NCBI GenBank assembly: GCA_902783305.1
Contig: CACZQU010000332.1
Coordinates: forward strand, 1-24,736
Direction: 5' to 3'
DNA from: an uncultured Lachnospiraceae bacterium
GTDB lineage: Bacteria > Bacillota > Clostridia > Lachnospirales > Lachnospiraceae
DNA length: 24,736 bases
A program made the position numbers and the translations under genes. Below the pieces are notes generated by a model. That model had not been told where the DNA came from and searched no databases. It saw only the letters and a list, made by a program, of their open reading frames with translations. How positions within the stretch are numbered: position 1 is the stretch's first letter; each line of letters starts with the position of its first letter. This document shows, piece after piece, positions 7,144-13,370 of this stretch.

Positions 7144-8022
7144 TCAGTCCCTGGTATCCTTTATCCCGATGAAGGATGCCAGGGTTCCCCTTCGCCCTCC
7201 GGTTGCCCTGTGGGAAAAGAGAAAATCCGGATTGCAGCAGGTGCAAAGCTCCGGAAGGATAATATTCTCTTCCCTGAGTCCTGCTTCCAGAAGGATTCTC
7301 CGGTTCATCTCCCATAAATCCAGCTGGTATTTCCCCTCTTTTTTCCCTTCTGTATACAGCTTCAGCTCCCGGCCTCTTCCTCCGAATGCCTTTTCCGTTT
7401 CTTCGATGACATCTGTGCTTACCTCATAGCAATCCGCACAGATCGATGGTCCGATTGCCGCAACGATATTCTCAGGCCGGCACTGCCAGAGCTTCTCCAT
7501 CGTTCTGACGACTTCCCGCCCGATCTTTGCAACGGTACCTCTCCATCCGGAATGTGCCGCGCCGACGCAATGGAGCACCGGATCGGCAAACAGAATCGGA
7601 ACACAGTCCGCCGTCATGATCTCCAGCACTATCCCACAGTCCTTTGTCACCATGGCATCTGCCTTCTCCTTCACCGGCTTCGTCACGCCGCTTCCCGCAT
7701 CCTGTCCCGTTACTTCCACAACCCTGGAAGAGTGGATCTGGGAAAACGCAATTGCCTGATCCGGCTCAAATCCGATCGCGTTTCCGATTCGAAGATAATT
7801 CTCACGCACATTTTCCGGCAGATCGCCGTTCCCCCGGCTCAGGTTCATCGAACGATGGATTCCCGTACTGACCCCGCCCTCTCTGGTGGAGAATCCGTGA
7901 ATCAGCCAGTCCCAGTCCTCCCATCTCCTCTGAACCGTATAAATGACATTCCCTGATTTTCTCAGAATCATTTCTCCCGGCCCGCCATTTTTCCACCGGA
8001 TCAACGGAAAATCATTCTCCAT
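7144..8022 (-). CDS. pgeF: Peptidoglycan editing factor PgeF (YfiH/laccase-domain family)
   Basis: A 292-residue member of the YfiH/DUF152 family, long annotated as a polyphenol oxidase or laccase. In E. coli it is known as PgeF, which removes peptidoglycan precursors carrying L-Ser in place of L-Ala; some homologues act on purine nucleosides. The family's metal/substrate triad is intact: His97 (SQIHSSRV), Cys140 (MTADCVPILFAD) and His157 (AAHSGWRGT), followed by IGPSICADCYEV and the C-terminal CTCCNPDFLFSHR segment. The ATG at 8022 has GAAGGAG 7 bp upstream in a purine-rich tract. The N-terminus, before the laccase domain, is slightly longer than in small family members. It is divergent from yraN across 157 bp. 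Confidence 0.9.
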   Translation of the reverse strand: MENDFPLIRWKNGGPGEMILRKSGNVIYTVQRRWEDWDWLIHGFSTREGGVSTGIHRSMNLSRGNGDLPENVRENYLRIGNAIGFEPDQAIAFSQIHSSRVVEVTGQDAGSGVTKPVKEKADAMVTKDCGIVLEIMTADCVPILFADPVLHCVGAAHSGWRGTVAKIGREVVRTMEKLWQCRPENIVAAIGPSICADCYEVSTDVIEETEKAFGGRGRELKLYTEGKKEGKYQLDLWEMNRRILLEAGLREENIILPELCTCCNPDFLFSHRATGGRRGTLASFIGIKDTRD

Positions 8023-8108
8023 ACTTTTTCTCCTTCTCTTCCTTCTCCTGTTGCGGTCTTATTCGTTACCCAGCTTTCTGAAGAAATCCCTGGCAATCCA
8101 GATCTAAA

Positions 8109-8155
8109 GGTTATTGATCCATTACCCCCTCAGCCTGCCGGAGGGTTCGCCGGCA
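8109..8155. promoter_or_regulatory. Two inverted repeats in the pgeF-yraN divergent spacer
   Basis: GGTTATTGATCCATTACC (8109-8126) is an 18-bp near-palindrome. TGCCGG (8136-8141) pairs with CCGGCA (8150-8155) and would form a hairpin in the yraN leader. I could not find a convincing promoter for either gene in the 157-bp spacer, so these repeats are the only structure to report. Confidence 0.3.
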
Positions 8156-8179
8156 AAGAATCGTCATGGAGGACCTTGA

Positions 8180-8557
8180 ATGATGAATCAATCGCAGAAA
8201 ATCAATAAAAGAAAGGTCGGTGCCTTCTATGAGCAGGCCGCCGCACAGCATCTGATGGAAAACGGCCTCATCATTGTCGAAAAAAACTACCGCTGCTCTG
8301 TCGGGGAAATCGATATCATCGCACTGGACCGGGATACTCTCGTATTTGTGGAGGTGAAATACCGCAAGACCACATGGTCAGGCGGCGCCCTGGCTTCGGT
8401 CAATCAGACAAAGCAAAGAACGATCAGCAAAACGGCCATGATCTATCTGCTTTCTCACGGCTGGTATCCGGATTATCCCTGCCGCTTCGATGTCATCGGC
8501 TTTAACGGGGATACCCTGCTCTGGATCCGGAATGCATTTGATACCCGGTTCAACTGA
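8180..8557 (+). CDS. yraN: YraN/UPF0102 family nuclease-fold protein
   Basis: A 125-residue protein of the YraN (UPF0102) family, which has a restriction-endonuclease-like fold and no firmly established function. The conserved pattern is present: Glu18 in GAFYEQAAAQ, then NYRCSVGEIDIIALD with the catalytic-type Asp, then VFVEVKYRK with the ExK pair, and TISKTAMIYL near the C-terminal helix. It starts at one of two adjacent ATGs at 8180/8183; GGAGG (8168-8172) favours the first. The gene is tail-to-tail with rnhB and their stop regions overlap by 8 bases. The rnhB-yraN neighbourhood is common in Firmicutes, usually codirectional, which hints at a shared role in nucleic acid maintenance. Confidence 0.92.
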   Translation: MMNQSQKINKRKVGAFYEQAAAQHLMENGLIIVEKNYRCSVGEIDIIALDRDTLVFVEVKYRKTTWSGGALASVNQTKQRTISKTAMIYLLSHGWYPDYPCRFDVIGFNGDTLLWIRNAFDTRFN

Positions 8558-9305
8558 AATGGGTGATAAATGATCTCCTGTGCACAGGACAAGGCCCATA
8601 TTTCTTCAGAGCCGCTATATGAGATGCCGATCCATATCCTTTGTTGGCGGCAAAACCATACTCCGGATATTCCCGGTCCAGCTCTTCCATCATCCGATCC
8701 CTGGTTACTTTGGCGATAATGCTTGCTCCCGCGATGCAATAGCATTTTGCGTCTCCCTTGACGACAGGAACCTGGGGAATCCCGATTCCGGGAATGCGGA
8801 CAGCGTCATTGAGCAGCACACCCGGCTCCACGGTAAGGGAACAGACGGCCTGTTTCATGGCTTCATATGTCGCCTGCAGGATATTGATCTCATCGATTCT
8901 CTCCGGAAAAATGATTCCCACACCAAAGCTGACGGCATCATGAGTGATCTGTTTGTAAAGCTCTTCTCTTTTTCCGGCGCTAAGCTTTTTGGAATCATTG
9001 ACATACAGGATCTGACTGTCCTGGGGAAGGATCAGGGCACAGGCAACCACCGGTCCTGCCAGCGGTCCCCTTCCGGCTTCATCTATACCGCAGACCAGTC
9101 CCATCTTCCCATATTCCCTCTCCATCGTTTTCATCTGCCGGATCCGGTCCTTCTCATCGGAAAGCTTTCGCATTCCGGACTGCGCAGCCCTGACAAGAGC
9201 TTTGACTCCTGCTCTCTCATCTGAACCATAACGGGAGCACAGCATGACAAGCTCATCGCCGCAGGAAGAACGAAACTTTTCCTTAATCTGGCTTATCGTC
9301 TCCAT
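8550..9305 (-). CDS. rnhB: Ribonuclease HII
   Basis: RNase HII cleaves RNA in RNA/DNA hybrids and starts removal of single ribonucleotides from DNA. The four active-site acidic residues can be placed in this 251-residue protein: Asp75 and Glu76 (GIDEAGRGPLAG), Asp167 (LLNDAVR) and Asp185 (KGDAKC), followed by GASIIAKVTRDR. About 70 residues precede the catalytic domain, a common Firmicutes N-terminal extension. The start is ATG at 9305, with AAGGAG 5-6 bp upstream; a GTG at 9326 in the same frame would add seven residues. The first 23 bases overlap the end of rbgA, and the last 8 overlap the end of yraN on the other strand. Confidence 0.96.
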   Translation of the reverse strand: METISQIKEKFRSSCGDELVMLCSRYGSDERAGVKALVRAAQSGMRKLSDEKDRIRQMKTMEREYGKMGLVCGIDEAGRGPLAGPVVACALILPQDSQILYVNDSKKLSAGKREELYKQITHDAVSFGVGIIFPERIDEINILQATYEAMKQAVCSLTVEPGVLLNDAVRIPGIGIPQVPVVKGDAKCYCIAGASIIAKVTRDRMMEELDREYPEYGFAANKGYGSASHIAALKKYGPCPVHRRSFITHFS

Positions 9306-10167
9306 CCGTTCTCCTTCCCCTCTCACCGTCCGGTGTCTCCAGGGTGATTCTGCCCAGCCTTCCGGACCGGAAATCGTCCAGAATCAGTCTGGCCGCTTTT
9401 TCCTCATCAATCTGGTCCCCCTTTTTCAGGCATCCTCTAGAACGGGCGGTTTTCTCAAGGATCGCCATCTCGTCTCCCGTCTCCTCCACCTGGTACCTGG
9501 CATAAAGGACTCCAGGGTAAGAGGCCTGAAGGAACCGGATTAACTGCAGGGAGAGCTCTTCCAGATTCAGAATCTGGTCATTGACAGCTCCGGTCATGGA
9601 CAAGCGCTCTCCCACCATGGAATCCTCAAACTTCGGCCACAGAATCCCCGGAGTATCCAGCAGTTCCACCTCTTTGTTGAGGCGGATCCACTGCTTTCCC
9701 TTTGTCACGCCCGGCTTATCTCCTGTTCTGGTACATGCTTTACCCGCAAACGAATTGATAAAAGTGGATTTTCCCACATTCGGAATTCCCGTCACCATCG
9801 CCCGCACCGGACGGTTCCTGATCCCTCTGGCAAGGTCCCTGGCGGTTTTCTGTGCGGAAAGCTTTCGGATCAGGGAATTCACCTCTTTCATCCCGGATTT
9901 GTTCCGCGAGTCCAGAAGAGCAACCTGAAGCCCCCGCTCCTGAAAATATGCCTTCCATTCCGCATTGATTTTTTCATCCGCCAGATCTGCTTTGTTCATC
10001 ACCATCAGACGGAGCTTGTTTTTTCCCAGGGCATCGATATCCGGATTGCGGCTGGAGAGGGGAGCCCTTGCATCCGTCAACTCAATCAGGAGATCGATCA
10101 GCTTCAGATCCTCCTGCATCTGCCTTTTTGCCTTGGTCATATGCCCGGGATACCATTGTATATTCAT
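9283..10167 (-). CDS. rbgA: Ribosome biogenesis GTPase RbgA (YlqF)
   Basis: RbgA is a circularly permuted GTPase needed for late 50S assembly in Gram-positive bacteria. The permuted motif order is clear in 294 residues: G4 NKAD (58-61) comes first, then the G5 region (about 86-91), then G1 GIPNVGKST (127-135), G2 PGVTKGKQW and G3 DTPG (171-174). A C-terminal ANTAR-like RNA-binding region follows. The start is the ATG at 10167, giving the family's invariant opening IQWYPGHM; it overlaps the stop of the signal-peptidase homologue as ATGA. The in-frame ATG 14 codons upstream lies inside that gene and lacks conservation. It shares its cluster with rplS, whose product belongs to the same subunit that RbgA assembles. 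Confidence 0.97.
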   Translation of the reverse strand: MNIQWYPGHMTKAKRQMQEDLKLIDLLIELTDARAPLSSRNPDIDALGKNKLRLMVMNKADLADEKINAEWKAYFQERGLQVALLDSRNKSGMKEVNSLIRKLSAQKTARDLARGIRNRPVRAMVTGIPNVGKSTFINSFAGKACTRTGDKPGVTKGKQWIRLNKEVELLDTPGILWPKFEDSMVGERLSMTGAVNDQILNLEELSLQLIRFLQASYPGVLYARYQVEETGDEMAILEKTARSRGCLKKGDQIDEEKAARLILDDFRSGRLGRITLETPDGERGRRTDGDDKPD

Positions 10168-10754
10168 CCTGCCAGTCCTCTTTTTTCTTTCGGATAAACC
10201 TGAAACCACAGCTTTCCCGCAATATATTTTTTTCGGACCTTGCCGATATCGCTGTATCTGCTGTCATCGCTGTTGTTTCGGTTGTCTCCCAGAACAAAAT
10301 ATTCTTCTTCGTCCATCGTGATGCCTCCGGATGCCAGACCGGGATTGTTGATAATCGGATAGCTGGCATTCTCCTGGTAAAGAATTTCATTGATATAGAT
10401 TCTTCCGTTGGAGATCCGGACGGTTTCCCCGGGCAGGCCGATCACCCGGCTGATATGAAGAGCCGCATCATCGCTTCCGTTTGTGCGGAACACAATAATA
10501 TCTCCTCGCTGAGGCTCTGTGAAATGATAGATCAGCTGATTCATGTAATAAATATCACCGATGGCAATGGTCGGCTCCATGGCATTTTCCTGGATCGTCA
10601 CTTTCTGAAACAACAGTATTGCCACCAATGCGCCGAATACGACAGCCACAGCGAGCTGGAAAAAAAACGACAGCCTGCTGCGCACTGCAGCATTCTCCAG
10701 CTTTGAAACCGGCTCCGGTATTCCCAGAGGACTTCCATAATATAACGGTTCCAT
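10164..10754 (-). CDS. Signal peptidase I homologue lacking both catalytic residues (S26 pseudo-enzyme)
   Basis: A 196-residue protein with the layout of type I signal peptidase: a cytoplasmic stretch, one membrane helix (about 30-50) and an extracytoplasmic domain. Box B normally reads SMxPT, with the nucleophile Ser; here it reads NAMEPT with Ala58. Box D normally reads KRxIGLPGD, with the general-base Lys; here it reads SRVIGLPGE with Ser102. Other motifs remain intact: RGDIIVFR (83-90) and GDNRNNSDDSRYSDIG (156-171). No stop or frameshift interrupts the gene and its ATGA overlap with rbgA is tidy, so it looks maintained, not decaying. S. aureus SpsA is a known member lacking the same two residues. 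A real protease elsewhere must do the processing; this one may be regulatory or a binding partner. GAGGAGG precedes the ATG. Confidence 0.88.
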   Translation of the reverse strand: MEPLYYGSPLGIPEPVSKLENAAVRSRLSFFFQLAVAVVFGALVAILLFQKVTIQENAMEPTIAIGDIYYMNQLIYHFTEPQRGDIIVFRTNGSDDAALHISRVIGLPGETVRISNGRIYINEILYQENASYPIINNPGLASGGITMDEEEYFVLGDNRNNSDDSRYSDIGKVRKKYIAGKLWFQVYPKEKRGLAG

Positions 10755-10843
10755 CGATCCTCCTCATCTTTCCATATGATATCTGACTGTTCCGCTCATC
10801 AGCCAGCCTGCTGCGGCTTCAGGCGGCAGATCACAGACCCGGG

Positions 10844-10881
10844 CAAACAAAAAAGGACAATACGAAAGAACCGTATTGTCC
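10844..10881 (-). terminator. Intrinsic terminator after rplS
   Basis: On the minus strand a perfect 10-bp stem (GGACAATACG, complement at 10872-10881 and 10855-10864, 7-nt loop) is followed by TTTTTTGTTT. On the plus strand the same stem is followed by TTTT, so it may work both ways. It separates rplS from the signal-peptidase homologue, which must use read-through or a weak promoter of its own between 10755 and 10843. Confidence 0.88.
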
Positions 10882-10917
10882 CTTTTGGATCACAGCGCGA
10901 AATGAAATTGATCCTTG

Positions 10918-11265
10918 TCAGCGAACGCGCTCTTTGACCTTGGCGGATTTTCCGACGCGGTCTCTGAGATAATACAGCTTCGCGCGGCGGGCTTTACCAT
11001 AACGGATGACCTCGATATCCTTGACATGCGGGGAATGAAGCGGCCAGGTTTTTTCCACTCCTACGCCGTTGGATGTCTTACGGACAGTAAAGGTCTCCCT
11101 GTTGCTGCCGCCCTGTCTCTTCAGAACCGTACCCTCGAAGATCTGAATTCTCTCACGGTTACCTTCCTTGATGAGAGCATGTACGCGAACGGTATCGCCT
11201 ACACGGAACTCCGGAACTTCCTTTTTGGTCTGTTCTGCTTCGATGTCTCTGATAATGCTGTTCAT
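10918..11265 (-). CDS. rplS: 50S ribosomal protein L19
   Basis: L19 sits at the interface between the 30S and 50S subunits. The 115-residue length is typical, and the sequence is recognisable throughout: [55 protein letters not shown] and the basic C-terminal [24 protein letters not shown] precedes the ATG by 5 bp. The gene has its own strong promoter, a structured leader of about 137 nt and a dedicated terminator, so it is mainly expressed as a single-gene transcript. This is common for rplS in Firmicutes, where the leader is thought to mediate autogenous control. Confidence 0.98.
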   Translation of the reverse strand: MNSIIRDIEAEQTKKEVPEFRVGDTVRVHALIKEGNRERIQIFEGTVLKRQGGSNRETFTVRKTSNGVGVEKTWPLHSPHVKDIEVIRYGKARRAKLYYLRDRVGKSAKVKERVR

Positions 11266-11402
11266 TTTTACTCTCCTGTCTTGAAGAGGAACCGCGGTTC
11301 TACCTTCCTTGCGGCTCCCGGATGGGGACAGTCATCCTGCCTTAACAAGGACAGCAGGTCAGAAGATGCCTGCCAGGCACAGCGGACTGTCTTTTTGCAA
11401 CA
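11266..11402 (-). ncRNA. Structured 5' leader of rplS, candidate L19 leader
   Basis: The leader can fold into several helices. The outer stem pairs GACTGTC (11385-11391) with GACAGTC (11327-11333). Inside it TGCCT/AGGCA (about 11366-11378) and CCTGC/GCAGG form further hairpins. A 12-bp palindrome GAACCGCGGTTC (11289-11300) lies 24 bp before the start codon. Firmicutes rplS genes are known to carry an L19 leader motif, but I cannot align this to the covariance model by eye. The region 11281-11310 recalls a T-box core but fails the test (see rejected items). Confidence 0.45.
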
Positions 11403-11408
11403 GCAAAT

Positions 11409-11437
11409 AGTATACTCCGCTGCAGGTAAAAATGCAA
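11409..11437 (-). promoter_or_regulatory. Promoter of rplS
   Basis: Read leftward: TTGCAT (11437-11432), exactly 17 bp, TATACT (11414-11409). Transcription is expected near 11402. The -35 lies only 21 bp beyond the map stop codon, so the promoter fills the map-rplS junction. Confidence 0.82.
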
Positions 11438-11457
11438 GCAGAAAAATAGTATTCCTT

Positions 11458-12327
11458 TTACCAGGTCGTCACTTCGCATCCGTCCTGCGTGACAAGAACC
11501 GTGACCTCCCACTGGGCAGAGGATAGGCCGTCTGCAGTCCGGACCGTCCATCCATCCTCTTCATCGACATAGACATCACTGGTTCCCATATTGATCATCG
11601 GTTCAATGGTAAACATCATGCCGGGAACCATCAGCACCCCTTTGCCCCGCTCAGAGACATAGCTGACCCAGGGATCCTCGTGAAATTCAAGGCCAACCCC
11701 GTGTCCTCCGATTTCTTCCACGACAGAGAATCCATTTGCTTTCGCATGCTCATGAACGGCACTGCCCATATTACCAATCGGCTCCCATGGACGGACCTGC
11801 TCCACGCCAAGCTTCACGCATTCCCGGGTTACCTCCACCAGCCGCTTTTTCTCTGGTGAGACTTCTCCGATACAAAACATCCGGGAAGAATCCGAAAAAT
11901 AACCATTCAGAATCGTAGAGACATCCACATTGACAATATCTCCAGACTGCAAAATCACACTGTCATCCGGAATCCCATGGCAGACGACTTCGTTAATGGA
12001 AGTGCAGACGCTTCTGGGATATCCCTGAAAGTTCAGAGGAGCAGGGACTGCTCCGTATTTTTCACTGATCCGGCTGACCCACCGGTCGATCTCGCCGGTA
12101 GAAATCCCTTCCCGGATATGATTCTCCACATAGTCCAGGATTTCAATATTGATTTTACAGCTTTCCCGGATTTTTTCGATCTGAGCAGACGTTTTTATCC
12201 AGCTGCGCTCAGGCACGGGAATTCCGGCCAGAGCGTATTTTTCCAGCTTCTCGTCAAACGCCGCATGACATTGCTTGTATTTCCTCCCGCTGCCGCACCA
12301 GCAGGGTTCATTTCTTCCTGTTTTCAT
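11458..12327 (-). CDS. map: Methionine aminopeptidase with N-terminal SEC-C zinc motif
   Basis: Type I methionine aminopeptidase removes the initiator Met from nascent proteins. In 289 residues the five metal ligands are found: Asp135 (VDVS), Asp146 (YFSDSS), His209 (GGHGVG), Glu242 (TIEPM) and Glu274 (SAQWEVT). The substrate-contact residues His117 (VVCHGIP) and His216 (EFHEDP) are also present. Residues 1-22 form a SEC-C motif, CxCGSGRKYKQCH (Cys9, Cys11, Cys20, His21), a zinc-binding element also found at the end of SecA that probably helps the enzyme dock at the ribosome. The start is placed where the SEC-C motif begins; the ribosome binding site is weak (ACAGAAG), suggesting coupling to the OmpA-domain gene 9 bp upstream. 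Confidence 0.95.
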   Translation of the reverse strand: MKTGRNEPCWCGSGRKYKQCHAAFDEKLEKYALAGIPVPERSWIKTSAQIEKIRESCKINIEILDYVENHIREGISTGEIDRWVSRISEKYGAVPAPLNFQGYPRSVCTSINEVVCHGIPDDSVILQSGDIVNVDVSTILNGYFSDSSRMFCIGEVSPEKKRLVEVTRECVKLGVEQVRPWEPIGNMGSAVHEHAKANGFSVVEEIGGHGVGLEFHEDPWVSYVSERGKGVLMVPGMMFTIEPMINMGTSDVYVDEEDGWTVRTADGLSSAQWEVTVLVTQDGCEVTTW

Positions 12328-12336
12328 CTTCTGTAC

Positions 12337-13359
12337 TCAGGACCCCATAATATCATTCAATTCCTGGATCATTTCGTCATCCTTCAGGCGGAACTTCACT
12401 TCGACACGCCTGGAGGCATCCTTATTAACACTTCCGTCGGCGTTCAGGATCGGATTGGACATAGAATGACCGTTGACGGTCAGATAATCCTCCAGATCCG
12501 CGGATTCCCTCCGGCTCAGGAACTCATCCTGAATATCCAGCAGATATTCCGCCACAGCAAGCGACCGCTGCTGGGAAAGCTCCAGGTTGTAGCCATAATC
12601 ACCATCGGTATCGGTATATCCGTCGATAATGATCTCTGCCAGATACCCTTTGTAATCATCGCTAAGCAAGACCTTGCAGTAAATCGGAAGAACATCCCTG
12701 AGCGCTTCTTCTCCTTCTTCCGTCAGTTCGGCATCGTCGACATCAAACATGACGTTGGCATCCAGAGTCAAGGCTCCGGTTTTGGAATCGATGTTTACAT
12801 TGACATCCTGAGCGCGGAATTCCTTCTTCAGGGATTCCACCACCTCTGATTTCACGCCGATGATCCGGTCGATTTTGGTCTGCTGTTCTCTGAGTAAAGC
12901 CGTCTTTTCATCGATTTCCGCCTGAGAGACCGCCAGCAGCGCCTCCTGTTCATTTAATGTCGTTTCCTGATTCGTCAGCTGCACAGCCTGGGCATTCAGC
13001 TTTTCCTCCAATGCACTAAGCCTCTCCTGCTGCTCTTTAAGCCGGGCGGCCTGCTCTGCCAGAAGGCCGCTCTGCTCCGACAGCTTGTCCTCCTGATCCC
13101 TGAGCTGTTCATCCTGATCCTTCAATAATCCTTCCTGCTCGTCAAGAGCATTCTGCTGCGCAAGCAGTTCTGCGGTATATTGTTCCTGAAGGGCTATTTT
13201 CGCATCCCGCTCTTTGATGCTCTCATCGTAGCTTTTCTGCGCCTGGAACAGCTCAACGCACATAATCAGGACAAACAGGAGAAGAATGCCGGCCATCATG
13301 TCCGAGTAGGAACGCCAGACATTAAATCCGCTGTCATCAGGCCTTCTTCTTTTACGCAT
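12337..13359 (-). CDS. OmpA/MotB-type protein with long coiled coil (ZorB-like motor subunit)
   Basis: A 340-residue inner-membrane protein built like MotB and ZorB. A short basic cytoplasmic end leads into one membrane helix (about 16-38) that begins SYSDMMAGILLLF; Asp20 is at the position of the proton-carrying aspartate of MotB. Residues 65-163 form an unbroken coiled coil with Leu or Ile exactly every seven residues and Gln at most +3 positions. Residues 190-326 are an OmpA-like peptidoglycan-binding domain (IIDGYTDTDGDYGYN, LSQQRSLAVAEYLL, KDASRRVEVKF). AAAGGAGG precedes the ATG, 11 bp after the channel subunit gene. It probably anchors the motor to the cell wall. The biological purpose is unknown; flagellar MotB is less likely because the partner has a very long tail and no flagellar genes are present. 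Confidence 0.85.
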   Translation of the reverse strand: MRKRRRPDDSGFNVWRSYSDMMAGILLLFVLIMCVELFQAQKSYDESIKERDAKIALQEQYTAELLAQQNALDEQEGLLKDQDEQLRDQEDKLSEQSGLLAEQAARLKEQQERLSALEEKLNAQAVQLTNQETTLNEQEALLAVSQAEIDEKTALLREQQTKIDRIIGVKSEVVESLKKEFRAQDVNVNIDSKTGALTLDANVMFDVDDAELTEEGEEALRDVLPIYCKVLLSDDYKGYLAEIIIDGYTDTDGDYGYNLELSQQRSLAVAEYLLDIQDEFLSRRESADLEDYLTVNGHSMSNPILNADGSVNKDASRRVEVKFRLKDDEMIQELNDIMGS

Positions 13360-13370
13360 GACCGCCTCCT

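Noticed and set aside
11281..11310. T-box riboswitch in the rplS leader
   Set aside because: The minus strand reads AAGGTAGAACCGCGG, close to the T-box core, but the bulge that must pair with the tRNA CCA end reads UAG instead of UGG. There is no stem I or specifier loop, and rplS is not a T-box gene class.
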